Source: Myceligenerans indicum
GTDB taxonomy: Bacteria > Actinomycetota > Actinomycetes > Actinomycetales > Cellulomonadaceae
DNA: 51,796 nt
Direction: 5' to 3'
Assembly (NCBI RefSeq): GCF_016742955.1
Contig: NZ_JABBYC010000034.1
Location: 1 to 51,796, forward strand
Both the position numbers and the translations under genes were made by a program. The notes beneath the pieces are model-generated. The model was not told where the DNA came from and made no database searches. It saw nothing but the letters and a program-made list of their open reading frames with translations. Within the stretch, counting starts at the first letter, position 1, and the number at the start of each line of letters is the position of its first letter. Of this stretch, positions 8,096-16,298 are shown in pieces.

Positions 8096-8120
8096 GCGCC
8101 GGGCCGATCCGGCCCGGCGC
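8096..8120 (-). terminator. Hairpin terminator of malic enzyme gene
   Basis: A perfect 11-bp inverted repeat (gcgccgggccg / cggcccggcgc) with a 3-nt loop begins 7 bp after the malic enzyme stop, before the integrase promoter. No T-tract, as is common in Actinobacteria. Confidence 0.75.
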
Positions 8121-8126
8121 GCCCGG

Positions 8127-9509
8127 TCAGTTCCCGCTGACGCTGCGCACGGCACCCGCCACGGCCTCGGCGACGCGGTGGTCGAACACGCCGGGGATGA
8201 TGAAGGCGCTGTTCAGCTCGTCCTCGCCCACGACGTCCGCGATCGCGACCGCCGCGACGCGCAGCATCTCCGTGGTGATCTGTGAGGCACCGGTGTCCAG
8301 CAGGCCGCGGAACAGGCCGGGGAAGGCCAGCACGTTGTTGATCTGGTTCGGGTAGTCGCTGCGGCCGGTCGCCACCACGGCCGCGCTCTGGCTCGCGGCG
8401 GCCGGGTCGACCTCCGGTGTGGGGTTGGCCAGCGCCAGGACGATCGCGTCCTCGGCCATCGTGGCGACGTCGGCGCCGGTGAGGATGTTGCCGGCCGACA
8501 CGCCGATGAACACGTCCGCACCCCGCAGGCCCTCGGCGAGGGTTCCCGAGAAGTCCTCGGCGTTGGTGTTCTGCGCGATCCAGTCACGGTGCGGGTCGCC
8601 GCTGAGGCTGTCGGCCCGCAGCGCGCCCGAACGCCCGAACGCCACGACGTGCTGGGCGCCCTGGGCCTTGAGCAGCCGGATGATCGCGTTGCCGGCGGCT
8701 CCGACGCCGGAGACGACGACGCGCACCTCCGGCAGCTTCTTGTCCACCACCTTCAACGCGTTGATCAGGGCGGCGAGCACCACGATGGCGGTGCCGTGCT
8801 GGTCGTCGTGGAAGACGGGGATGTCGAGCTCGGCGCGCAGGCGGGCCTCGATCTCGAAGCAGCGGGGAGCGGCGATGTCCTCGAGGTTCACGCCGCCGTA
8901 CACGGGCGCGAGGGCCTTGACCGTGCGGATGATCTCCTCGGTGTCCGTGGTGTCCAGGCAGACCGGCCAGGCGTCCACGCCGCCGAACTCCTTGAACAGT
9001 GCCGCCTTGCCCTCCATGACGGGCAGTGCCGCGGCCGGGCCGATGTCGCCCAGGCCGAGCACGGCGGTGCCGTCGGTCACCACGGCGACCGTGTTGCGCT
9101 TGATCGTCAGGTGGCGTGCTTCCTCGGGACGGCGGGCGATCGCCTCGCACACGCGGGCGACCCCGGGCGTGTAGGCGCGGGACAGGTCGCGGCGGTTCCT
9201 GATCGGCGCCTTGGTGGAGACCTCGATCTTCCCGCCCAGGTGCATGAGGAACGTGGAGTCGCTGACCTTGAGCACGCGCACGCCCGGCAGCGCGTCGAGG
9301 GCGGCGACGATGCGGTCCGAGTGGTCGCCGTCGATCGCATCGCAGGTCACGTCCACCACGAGGCCCTCGTGCGTGGAGTGGGCGATGTCGACGCCGGTCA
9401 CGGCGGCACCCGCATCGGCGACCGCGCCGACCACGGTGCTGGTGGCGCGCTGCGAGGCGGGAACCTCCACGCGCAGGGTGATGGTGTAGCTGGGGCTGGG
9501 CAGAGCCAA
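8127..9509 (-). CDS. NAD(P)-dependent malic enzyme with ACT-like N-terminus
   Basis: This 460-residue enzyme oxidatively decarboxylates malate to pyruvate. The N-terminal ~80 residues resemble an ACT regulatory domain (repeating YTITLRVEVP then VVDVTCDAIDGDH). The catalytic part has SRAYTPGVA, the lysine motif VMEGKAALFKEFGGVDA, the metal-binding VNLEDIAAPRCFEIE and FHDDQHGTAIV, and the Rossmann signature VVVSGVGAAGNA. It ends with ALANPTPEVDP and NQINNVLAFPGLFRG. The TTG start at 9509 is chosen because AGGAGG lies 8 nt upstream and the family N-terminus begins there. An upstream extension of 51 codons is low-quality. It is divergent from galE. Confidence 0.92.
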   Translation of the reverse strand: MALPSPSYTITLRVEVPASQRATSTVVGAVADAGAAVTGVDIAHSTHEGLVVDVTCDAIDGDHSDRIVAALDALPGVRVLKVSDSTFLMHLGGKIEVSTKAPIRNRRDLSRAYTPGVARVCEAIARRPEEARHLTIKRNTVAVVTDGTAVLGLGDIGPAAALPVMEGKAALFKEFGGVDAWPVCLDTTDTEEIIRTVKALAPVYGGVNLEDIAAPRCFEIEARLRAELDIPVFHDDQHGTAIVVLAALINALKVVDKKLPEVRVVVSGVGAAGNAIIRLLKAQGAQHVVAFGRSGALRADSLSGDPHRDWIAQNTNAEDFSGTLAEGLRGADVFIGVSAGNILTGADVATMAEDAIVLALANPTPEVDPAAASQSAAVVATGRSDYPNQINNVLAFPGLFRGLLDTGASQITTEMLRVAAVAIADVVGEDELNSAFIIPGVFDHRVAEAVAGAVRSVSGN

Positions 9510-9713
9510 GGGTCTTTCCTCCTGTGGTCCCGGCAGGCACCACGCATCGGCCGGGCCGGTCCAACGGCACGGTCGAAACGGTACGAACGGGACTCGTCGT
9601 GCGGTGAAGCGAACGTCAGAGGCAGATCCGTGGCGTGGGTCGCGGGTGGGCGGACGACACACGGAGAAGAGAGGTGTGGGTCAAGGATGACATCCACGGT
9701 GCCGAAGCGCGAA

Positions 9714-9738
9714 GTCCGCCCGCGTGATGCGGGCGGAC
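9714..9738. repeat. Hairpin in malic enzyme/galE divergent region
   Basis: A perfect 10-bp inverted repeat (gtccgcccgc / gcgggcggac, 5-nt loop) ends 6 bp before the galE -10 box. Between divergent genes it cannot terminate either; an operator over the galE -35 region is plausible. Confidence 0.5.
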
Positions 9739-9743
9739 CCGGG

Positions 9744-9749
9744 TACATT
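9744..9749 (+). promoter_or_regulatory. -10 box of galE
   Basis: TACATT six nt before the galE ATG; no Shine-Dalgarno is present, so the transcript is probably leaderless. Confidence 0.55.
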
Positions 9750-9755
9750 GCCGCC

Positions 9756-10778
9756 ATGCGCGTTCTTGTCTCCGGCGGTGCCGGCTACATCGGCTCCCAC
9801 ACAGTCCTCGCCCTTCTCGACGCGGGGCACGACGTCGTCGTCGTCGACGACTTCTCCAACAGCAAGCCCACCGTGCAGGGACGCCTGGAGGCGCTCAGCG
9901 GCAAGCACGTGCCGTTCCACGCCTTCGACCTCACGGACGCCGACAAGACCGAGCAGCTGTTCGTGCACGAGCAGATCGACGCCGTGATCCACTTCGCCGG
10001 GTTCAAGGCCGTGGGCGAGTCGGTCTCCGAACCGCTGCGCTACTACCAGAACAACCTCGACGCGACGTTCTCGCTGCTGCGCGCCATGCAGCGCAGCGGG
10101 GTCTCGAAGTTCGTGTTCTCCTCCTCGGCGACCGTCTACGGCGAGAACGCCCCCGTCCCGTACCAGGAGGACTACGAGTACCTGTCCGCGTCCTCGCCGT
10201 ACGGGCAGACCAAGGTCGTCATCGAGCGGGTCCTGTCCGACGTCGCCGCCGTCCACGAGGGCTGGAAGGTCGCCCTGCTGCGCTACTTCAACCCTGTCGG
10301 CGCCCACCCGTCCGGGCAGATCGGGGAGGACCCGCAGGGCATCCCGAACAACCTCATGCCGTTCATCGCCCAGGTCGCCGTCGGCCGTCGCGAGCGCCTG
10401 ACGGTGTTCGGCGACGACTACCCGACGGCCGACGGGACGTGCGAGCGGGACTACATCCACGTGATGGATCTTGCCGAGGGGCATGTCGCGGCCCTGGAGC
10501 ATCTCGGGGACCTGGCCGAGCCGGTACGGGCGTTCAACCTCGGGACGGGGACGGGGACGTCGGTGCTGCAGATGCTGCACGCGTTCGAGCGGGCGACGGG
10601 CAAGGAGCTGCCGTACGAGGTCGGTCCGCGGCGGGCGGGAGACCTGGCGGCGTTCTGGGCGGACCCGGCGCGGGCGAACACGGAGCTGGGCTGGAGGGCG
10701 ACCCGCACGATCGACGAGATCTGCGCGGACACGTGGCGGTGGCAGTCGGCGAACCCGCAGGGGTACCCCGGCGCGTGA
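9756..10778 (+). CDS. galE: UDP-glucose 4-epimerase
   Basis: This 340-residue short-chain dehydrogenase/reductase interconverts UDP-glucose and UDP-galactose using tightly bound NAD. It has the N-terminal GGAGYIGSHT nucleotide motif, VVDDFSNS, the SSSATVYG serine segment and the catalytic SPYGQTK (YxxxK), followed by LRYFNPVGAHPSG and the C-terminal RDYIHVMDLAEGH. Length and order match canonical GalE. It feeds the Leloir pathway and cell-surface polysaccharides. It is convergent with the exonuclease/Lsr2 gene, only 14 bp apart. Confidence 0.95.
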   Translation: MRVLVSGGAGYIGSHTVLALLDAGHDVVVVDDFSNSKPTVQGRLEALSGKHVPFHAFDLTDADKTEQLFVHEQIDAVIHFAGFKAVGESVSEPLRYYQNNLDATFSLLRAMQRSGVSKFVFSSSATVYGENAPVPYQEDYEYLSASSPYGQTKVVIERVLSDVAAVHEGWKVALLRYFNPVGAHPSGQIGEDPQGIPNNLMPFIAQVAVGRRERLTVFGDDYPTADGTCERDYIHVMDLAEGHVAALEHLGDLAEPVRAFNLGTGTGTSVLQMLHAFERATGKELPYEVGPRRAGDLAAFWADPARANTELGWRATRTIDEICADTWRWQSANPQGYPGA

Positions 10779-10792
10779 GCGGGCGCGGCGCC

Positions 10793-11962
10793 TCAGTTCT
10801 GCGCGTCGCGGGCTTCCTCGAACGCCCGGACCACGTCCCAGGGGATCTTCTCCTCGGGTTCGATGGCGTAGCCGTTGGCGGCGGCCCAGGCCCGGATGGC
10901 CTTGGGACCGGCGCCGGTGGCGACGGCCGGGCGGGCGCTGCTGCCGGTGTTGTCCACGACCTTCGGGAAGTCGACGGGTGTGGCCTCCACGATGGGTTCG
11001 AGCACCACGGACCACGGCACGCCGAGCAGTGAGGCGAGCTGGAACAGTTCGCCTCGTTCCTCCTGGGCGTAGCGGTCCTCCTCGATCGCCTGGGCGATCA
11101 GGGTGTTGATGAAGGCGCGGTGCAGTTCGGTGGGGTCGCCGACCCGCAGGAGGGCCGCGGCTTCGTGCAGGATCCGCAGGGCGGGGTTTCCCGCGGGCTC
11201 GTCGCGGCCGGTGCGACCGCCCCGGGCGGGGGGCTCGGGCTGCGGGAGCCGCTCCTGGGCGAGAGCCTCGGCGAGCATGGTCAGGTACGCGTGCTCGTGC
11301 CCGGTGGTGTCCGCGGCGCCGTCGGCGAGTTGTCGTTCGTTCAGGTGCCGGAGTGAGGCGGTCGGCGTGGCCGGCTCGACGAACCGGTAGAACGTGGGGC
11401 GCGGGCGGGGCGCTGCGGCGCGGGCGGGTCGTTCGGGCCAGGGGTACACCCAGGCACGCAGGGTGACCCCGGTCAGCTCGTGCGTGGGCGTGACACCGCC
11501 GGCGCCGTCGATGAACCGTACGAGCAGTTCGGCCGTGGCCCGCGCCTGCCCGTTCGCGTCGGTGCCGGCCCCGGCGACCCCGGCCGCCGTGCAGCAGTCC
11601 ACGAGCCGGCGCCGGCTCAGGCGCGGCAGGTAGCTGAAGCTGGCCTCCAGGGTGGTGACCTGCGCGATGGTGGGCACGTCCCATCCGGAGCGGGTCATGA
11701 CACGGCGGAGCATCTCGACGCCCAGGCGTCCGTTGTGCGTGACCACGGCCATCTGCGACAGCAGCCCGCGCAGGTGCGTGCCCTGGTCGGCGAACGTGCC
11801 GTCGTCCAGCGTGGTGCCCCATTCGTCGACGAGGCCGCCTGCCTCGTCGAGCCGGACCACGGCGAGGTCGCGGACGGTGTCGTTCTCCAGGTCCAGCCCG
11901 CTGGTGGTGAAGCCGAGGACGGCGTACGCGGGCGTGCCGGTCTCCGACCTGGCCAGTGTCAT
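10793..11962 (-). CDS. Degenerate DnaQ-like exonuclease fused to Lsr2 DNA-binding domain
   Basis: In this 389-residue protein, residues ~13-160 follow the DnaQ/RNase T exonuclease fold, but the catalytic residues are replaced. The DxE of ExoI becomes GFT (17-19), the ExoII Asp becomes Gly81, and the HxxxxD region reads TDANGQARAT. A helical middle region (about 275-330) and a Pro/Ala linker follow. Residues 353-386, starting PKAIRAWAAANGYAIEPEEK, match the C-terminal AT-hook-like DNA-binding domain of Lsr2. It probably binds DNA rather than degrading it, by inference. ATG start. A possible -10 (GATAAT, 12204-12209) would give a ~235-nt 5' leader. Confidence 0.75.
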   Translation of the reverse strand: MTLARSETGTPAYAVLGFTTSGLDLENDTVRDLAVVRLDEAGGLVDEWGTTLDDGTFADQGTHLRGLLSQMAVVTHNGRLGVEMLRRVMTRSGWDVPTIAQVTTLEASFSYLPRLSRRRLVDCCTAAGVAGAGTDANGQARATAELLVRFIDGAGGVTPTHELTGVTLRAWVYPWPERPARAAAPRPRPTFYRFVEPATPTASLRHLNERQLADGAADTTGHEHAYLTMLAEALAQERLPQPEPPARGGRTGRDEPAGNPALRILHEAAALLRVGDPTELHRAFINTLIAQAIEEDRYAQEERGELFQLASLLGVPWSVVLEPIVEATPVDFPKVVDNTGSSARPAVATGAGPKAIRAWAAANGYAIEPEEKIPWDVVRAFEEARDAQN

Positions 11963-12203
11963 CGTCCCGTCAGCTCCCTTGCCGCAGCATCACCCTGGGT
12001 TCGACGGCGTGCCACGAAGGCCGCTGAGGGCGGGCGTGGCGCCCACCGCGGACCACCGTCGGCCCATAGAGTGCCACCAGGCCAAATGGTCCGAAAGTCG
12101 AATCGCCGCCGAGAGGCATTTCACGCCGCGAGGAGGCGTCCGCGGGGCTCGATCGAGACCCCTGGTAGCGCTCTGGCCTGCGTGAATGCACAATGGATCG
12201 CGG

Positions 12204-12209
12204 ATTATC
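12204..12209 (-). promoter_or_regulatory. Candidate -10 in gap upstream of Lsr2-fusion gene
   Basis: GATAAT on the minus strand, preceded by TGT (extended -10 like), lies in the 329-bp gap 11963-12291 between divergent genes. I see no ORF or RNA in the rest of the gap. Confidence 0.3.
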
Positions 12210-12291
12210 ACAAGTTGGACAAGGAATCGCGTCCGGCCGTGTCGCCGGCACCGGGGACGCAGAGAGTGAACCTGCAGAGAGCGAGATCAGC

Positions 12292-12657
12292 ATGGCGAAG
12301 CTGACGGTCATCGACTGGAGGGCGCTGGCCGCGCTCGGCCTGGGCATCCCGTACGCGGCCCTGTGGCTCGCGGACGCCCGGGCCACGGGGGCCGGCCTCA
12401 CCGAGAGCGTCCCGCGCTGGGTGGACTGGTGGTCGGACGCCGTGAGGAACCTGATGAGCACGGGGGAGCTGACGTTCCCGATCTGGTTCTTCGCGCTGGT
12501 GCTGCTGCTCGGCGGGGCGGGGCTGGCCCTCGAGCCGGTGATCCGTGAGCCCGCGCAGCGGCGCTATCCGGTGATCAACCTGGTCGTCGCGTTGGGCATG
12601 TTCGCGGCGTTCGCGTTCGCGGCGTGGAGCGTCGGGGTCGAGTACTACACCGCGTGA
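12292..12657 (+). CDS. Small two-helix membrane protein
   Basis: I do not recognise this 121-residue protein. Two clear membrane segments (FPIWFFALVLLLGGAGLALE and the later VINLVVALGMFAAFAFAAW) and a weaker N-terminal hydrophobic stretch (LAALGLGIPYAALWLA) are visible. The ATG at 12292 begins MAKLTVIDWR; the upstream extension of 33 codons is not protein-like. It is followed by a strong hairpin terminator and faces a second small membrane protein gene. Function unknown. Confidence 0.65.
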   Translation: MAKLTVIDWRALAALGLGIPYAALWLADARATGAGLTESVPRWVDWWSDAVRNLMSTGELTFPIWFFALVLLLGGAGLALEPVIREPAQRRYPVINLVVALGMFAAFAFAAWSVGVEYYTA

Positions 12658-12679
12658 GCACGTACCGCACCGCATGAGC

Positions 12680-12709
12680 GAGGCCCCGGGGCTCGTGCCC
12701 CGGGGCCTC
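12680..12709. terminator. Bidirectional hairpin terminator
   Basis: A perfect 13-bp inverted repeat (gaggccccggggc / gccccggggcctc) with a 4-nt loop sits between two convergent small membrane-protein genes. Confidence 0.8.
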
Positions 12710-12770
12710 GCGTGCGCCGCGACGGTGACGCGTCACGGCGCACACCGTGGCAGTCGTGCGCTCCGGCGTC

Positions 12771-12977
12771 TCACAGCACGCCGAGAGCGGTCTTGACCGC
12801 CTCACCGAACACCACGCTCCCCGCGACGACCAGCGCGAGGAGTGCGATCCCCGACGCCACCAGCGGGATCCACGCGCTGATCTCGCGAGGAGCGGTGTAC
12901 CTGTCGTTCCCCGGCACCGGGCCGGACCCGAAACCGGGGTCGGTGAGATCACCTCTGCCCATCGTGATGTTGCTCAT
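12771..12977 (-). CDS. Small single-pass membrane protein
   Basis: This 68-residue protein begins MSNITMGRGDLTDPGFGSG and has one C-terminal membrane helix (IPLVASGIALLALVVAGSVVF). It has no recognised family. The N-terminal half is Gly/Pro-rich and probably disordered. The start at 12977 has a GAGGGGG tract upstream. Its upstream region is shared with the divergent opuC-type gene. Codon use resembles the neighbours, so it looks real despite its size. Confidence 0.55.
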   Translation of the reverse strand: MSNITMGRGDLTDPGFGSGPVPGNDRYTAPREISAWIPLVASGIALLALVVAGSVVFGEAVKTALGVL

Positions 12978-13354
12978 GGCTTGCGCCCCCTCGTCGTCAT
13001 CTTGCCTGCCTGCGATGACTTGTTGCGCGGCGTTTCCCTGCCGAACGCCTCTCTTCCATGGACGCACGAGATCCACATCTGGATGCATGGAAGCCGGTTA
13101 CGGTCCCATCACGATGCCGGGAGCGAATCGGGCAACCGATTGTCACCCGGGGCAATCCACCGGTGCGGCGGCTCGCGTCAAGGACGGATCACGCCCGATG
13201 GAGGGGTGGTCATGTCTCGGTGTTGTCTCGATCGAGTCGCCGACGGCGTTCCGGAGCGTCGTCGAAACATGAGCGCGTTACGTTGGGCCCCGCCTCAAGC
13301 GGGACGAACGAGCCCGCAAAGGGCACGACTTGATAGCGACCAGGGAGTACATCC
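12978..13354. other. 377-bp intergenic region
   Basis: This divergent region precedes the compatible-solute binding-protein gene. It has mixed composition, a short hairpin near 13303-13317 (cccgc ctcaa gcggg) and a weak -10-like TTACGT near 13280. No recognised riboswitch or ORF is visible. Confidence 0.4.
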
Positions 13355-14302
13355 ATGCGAACCCGCGGAAAGCTCAACGCCGCGGCCGGCCTTGCGGTCG
13401 GCCTCGCCGCCAGCCTGACCTTGACCGCGTGCAGCGGTAACGACTCGTCCGGCGGAGGCGACGGCCGGCTCAACGGCGTCAGCATCACGGTCGGGTCCAA
13501 GGACTTCACGGAGAACATCCTGCTCGGGGAAATGCTGGTCCAGGCCCTGGAGGCCGAGGGGGCCGACGTCACCTCGCAGACCAACCTGGGCGGCACCTCG
13601 GTCGCCCGCGACGCGCTGCTGGCCGGCGAGATCGACGTGTACCCGGAGTACAACGGCACGGGCTGGACCGTCCACCTCGGGCACGACGACCCGAGCAGCG
13701 ACCCGGCGGAGCTGTTCCAGGTCACCGCCGACGAGGATCTCGAGACGAACGACATCAAGTGGGTGGGCACCACCCCGTTCAACGACACCTACGGGTTCGC
13801 CGCCAACGGCGACCTCGCTGCCGCCGAGGGCGGTTTCGACTTCCAGGGCATGGCCGACTACCTCGAGGCCAACCCCGACGCGTCCCTCTGCCTGGAGACC
13901 GAGTTCCCGGACCGCCCCGACGGGCTCATCCTGTTCGAGGAGGCCACCGGCTACGAGGTGCCTCAGTCCCAGATCCAGATCCTGGACACCGGCCTGATCT
14001 ACACCGAGACCGCGGCGGGCAACTGCGACTTCGGTGAGGTCTTCACGACCGACGGCCGCATCGAGGCGCTCAACATCGACCTCGTCGAGGACCCGAGCGT
14101 CATGATCGTCTACAACGCCTCCTACACGTTCAACAACTCCGTGTACGAGGAGAACGCCGACGTGTACGACGAGCTGGTCGACACCATCTTCGCCCCGCTC
14201 GACAACGCCAAGATGGCCGAGCTGAACGCGAAGGTCGACGTCGACGGCGAGAGCGCCGACGACGTGGCGATGGAGTACCTGCAGGAGCAGGGCCTGCTCT
14301 GA
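13355..14302 (+). CDS. Glycine betaine/choline-type ABC transporter substrate-binding lipoprotein
   Basis: This 315-residue OpuBC/OpuCC/ProX-type protein has a signal peptide with lipobox LTLTACSG (Cys at about residue 26). The mature part starts NGVSITVGSKDFTENILLGEM, the standard opening of osmoprotectant-binding proteins, and contains EIDVYPEYNGTGW. It would capture glycine betaine, choline or related solutes at the outer face of the membrane and deliver them to the permease pair encoded on the opposite strand. The ATG has a cagggag ribosome site. The gene is convergent with the permease operon rather than co-transcribed with it. Confidence 0.9.
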   Translation: MRTRGKLNAAAGLAVGLAASLTLTACSGNDSSGGGDGRLNGVSITVGSKDFTENILLGEMLVQALEAEGADVTSQTNLGGTSVARDALLAGEIDVYPEYNGTGWTVHLGHDDPSSDPAELFQVTADEDLETNDIKWVGTTPFNDTYGFAANGDLAAAEGGFDFQGMADYLEANPDASLCLETEFPDRPDGLILFEEATGYEVPQSQIQILDTGLIYTETAAGNCDFGEVFTTDGRIEALNIDLVEDPSVMIVYNASYTFNNSVYEENADVYDELVDTIFAPLDNAKMAELNAKVDVDGESADDVAMEYLQEQGLL

Positions 14303-14320
14303 GGCGCCGCGCCCTCACGA

Positions 14321-14390
14321 CGGAAGCGGGGGGCGGGCGGCCGGGACACCACGCGAGAACGTGGTACCGGCCGCCCGCCCCCCGCTTCCG
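14321..14390. terminator. Long bidirectional terminator hairpin
   Basis: A perfect 24-bp inverted repeat (arms 14321-14344 and 14367-14390) encloses a second perfect 6-bp stem (accacg / cgtggt). The near-continuous stem of about 30 bp lies between the convergent binding-protein and permease genes, with no T-tract. Confidence 0.85.
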
Positions 14391-14414
14391 TGCTCGGCAG
14401 GGCGCGCGGGGCGC

Positions 14415-15248
14415 TTACAGCCCCCGCGGGTGCAGGAACCGCTCGGCCAGCGCGCCGAGCCAGTCGAAGGTGAGTGCGACCAGCGCCACCATGATGGCGC
14501 CGACCAGGAGTACCGGGTCCTGGTTGAGCTTCAGGCCCGAGTTGATCGTGATGCCGAGCCCGCCCCCGCCGATCAGGAACGCGAGGGTGGCCATGCCGAT
14601 GTTGATGATCATGGCGGTGCGGATGCCCGCCACGATCACGGGCACGGCGAGCGGCAGCTCGATGCGCAGCAGGGTCTGCAGGCGGGTCATGCCCATGCCG
14701 CGCCCCGCTTCCAGCGTGCTGCGGTCGACACTGTCCAGGCCCACCATCGTGTTGCGCAGCACAGGCAGGATCGCGTAGACCACCAGGGCGACGATCACGG
14801 TGCGGGCGCCCTGGCCCAGCAGCGCCAGGAAGATGATCAGCAGACCGTACGCCGGCAGCGCCTGACCGGAGTTGGCGACCGTCAGCACCGCGGGGCCGAT
14901 CTTGCGCACCCCGCTGCGGGTCAGCAGGACGCCCAGCGGCACGGCGATGGCGATCACCAGGAGCGTGGACCAGAACGCGATCGTCAGGTGCTGGGTCAGC
15001 TGGGGCCGCAGCTTGGTGTCCCAGTCCAGCGCGGAGGACACCTGGATCTGGGCCGTGGTGCCCACGCCGAGGCTCTGGTAGTAGAACCACAGGACCAGGG
15101 CCAGCGCCACGATGAGGACCGGCGCGAGCAGGAGCGAGAACCGGCGCCAGAGGCGGGTGGTGCTCGTGACGCTGACGACGGCCGCCTTCGCGGCGTCGTC
15201 CTGGTCCGCCCGCCGCTTGGTGATGACCGGCGCGACCGACTCGCTCAC
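14415..15248 (-). CDS. Osmoprotectant ABC transporter permease
   Basis: This 277-residue inner-membrane permease of the OpuBB/ProW type has an N-terminal helix (FSLLLAPVLIVALALVLWFY), then an extracytoplasmic stretch, then five or six helices. The coupling EAA-type loop is seen around DRSTLEAGRGMGMTRLQTLLRIELP. The glycine-rich LIGGGGLG near the end is typical of the family. Its ATG overlaps the ATPase stop by 4 bp, so it is translated from the ATPase/permease operon. It is the last gene of that operon, before the long hairpin. Confidence 0.9.
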   Translation of the reverse strand: MSESVAPVITKRRADQDDAAKAAVVSVTSTTRLWRRFSLLLAPVLIVALALVLWFYYQSLGVGTTAQIQVSSALDWDTKLRPQLTQHLTIAFWSTLLVIAIAVPLGVLLTRSGVRKIGPAVLTVANSGQALPAYGLLIIFLALLGQGARTVIVALVVYAILPVLRNTMVGLDSVDRSTLEAGRGMGMTRLQTLLRIELPLAVPVIVAGIRTAMIINIGMATLAFLIGGGGLGITINSGLKLNQDPVLLVGAIMVALVALTFDWLGALAERFLHPRGL

Positions 15249-16279
15249 GATGCCGCCTCGAGCTCGTCGTAGTGGCGGCGCGCCTCGTCCTGGGCCGTGC
15301 GCAGCGCGTCGCTGAGGTGGCTCAGCTCCACCACGCCGGCGGGCTCACCGGAGTCGTCGAGCACGATGGTCTTGCCGTCCGCGGTACGCAGCATCTCCTC
15401 GAGCGCCTCGTACAGGGTGGCGTCCGCCGTGATCGTGCCCGTGGGCTCGGCGCCGGACTCGCCGTTGCCGTTCGGCCCGTCGAACGGCGCGAGGTCCAGG
15501 TCGCCGACACGCTCGAACGCGAGGCCCTTCATCGCCGTGCCGGCGCCGATGAAGCTGCGCACGAAGTCGTCCACCGGGTAGGCGAGGATGCGCTCCGGGG
15601 TGTCGGCCTGGTGCACCACGCTCTGCTTGCCCAGGATCGCGATCCGGTCACCCATCTTGATGGCCTCGTCGATGTCGTGCGTGACGAACACGATCGTCTT
15701 CCTCAGCTCGTCCTGCAGCCGCAGGAACTCGTTCTGCAGGCTCTCGCGCGTGATCGGGTCGATGGCGCCGAACGGCTCGTCCATCAGCATGATCGACGGG
15801 TCCGCGCCCAGGGCCCGGGCGACGCCGACACGCTGCGCCTGGCCGCCGGACAGCTCCTTCGGGTAGCGGCCCCCGTACACGCGCGGGTCGAGACCGACCA
15901 TGTCCAGCAGCTCGTCCACGCGCGCGGAGATCTTCTTCTTCTCCCACTTGAGCATCTTGGGGACCGTGGCCACGTTCTCCGCGATGGTCTGGTGCGGGAA
16001 GAGACCGATCTGCTGGATCACGTACCCGATCCGGCGGCGCAGCTGGTCCGGGTTGACGTCGGTGACGTCGTCCCCGTCCAGGTAGATGCGCCCTCCGGTG
16101 GGCTCGATCATCCGGTTGATCAGCCGCAGCGTCGTGCTCTTGCCGCAGCCGGACGGCCCCACCAGGACCAGGATCTCCCCGGGGTCGATGTCGAGGGTGA
16201 GCTCGGAGACCGCCGGGGTGTCGGTCCCCGGATAGACCTTGCTCACGTGATCGAGTCGGATCTTCGGTTCGACAGCCAT
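15245..16279 (-). CDS. Osmoprotectant ABC transporter ATPase with CBS-like C-terminus
   Basis: This 344-residue ATPase of the OpuBA/OpuCA/ProV class has Walker A GPSGCGKST (about 41-49), the Q-loop YVIQQIGLFPHQT, signature LSGGQAQRVGVARAL, Walker B IMLMDEPFGAID and the switch His in FVTHDIDEA. After residue ~245 the tail resembles one CBS module (ATLYEALEEMLRTADGKTIVL then GVVELSHLSDAL) instead of the usual tandem pair. The missing half may alter ionic-strength sensing. It is followed directly by the large permease (4-bp overlap) and preceded by the small permease (19-bp gap). Confidence 0.93.
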   Translation of the reverse strand: MAVEPKIRLDHVSKVYPGTDTPAVSELTLDIDPGEILVLVGPSGCGKSTTLRLINRMIEPTGGRIYLDGDDVTDVNPDQLRRRIGYVIQQIGLFPHQTIAENVATVPKMLKWEKKKISARVDELLDMVGLDPRVYGGRYPKELSGGQAQRVGVARALGADPSIMLMDEPFGAIDPITRESLQNEFLRLQDELRKTIVFVTHDIDEAIKMGDRIAILGKQSVVHQADTPERILAYPVDDFVRSFIGAGTAMKGLAFERVGDLDLAPFDGPNGNGESGAEPTGTITADATLYEALEEMLRTADGKTIVLDDSGEPAGVVELSHLSDALRTAQDEARRHYDELEAAS

Positions 16280-16298
16280 GAGTTCCTTACCTTCGCGT

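Noticed and set aside
6495..8126. Attachment site or tRNA target for the integrase
   Set aside because: No tRNA-like sequence or direct repeat was found flanking the gene.
8589..9755. Extending galE upstream to the start of its long open frame
   Set aside because: The added region is antisense to malic enzyme; the GalE N-terminal GGAGYIG motif and the -10 spacing fix the start at 9756.
9681..11822. 713-codon minus-strand frame overlapping galE and the Lsr2-fusion gene
   Set aside because: It crosses two well-supported genes and has Arg/His/Pro-rich shadow composition.
12978..13354. Possible riboswitch upstream of the osmoprotectant-binding protein
   Set aside because: I looked for ydaO/c-di-AMP-type conserved blocks and could not match them; only a short hairpin is present.
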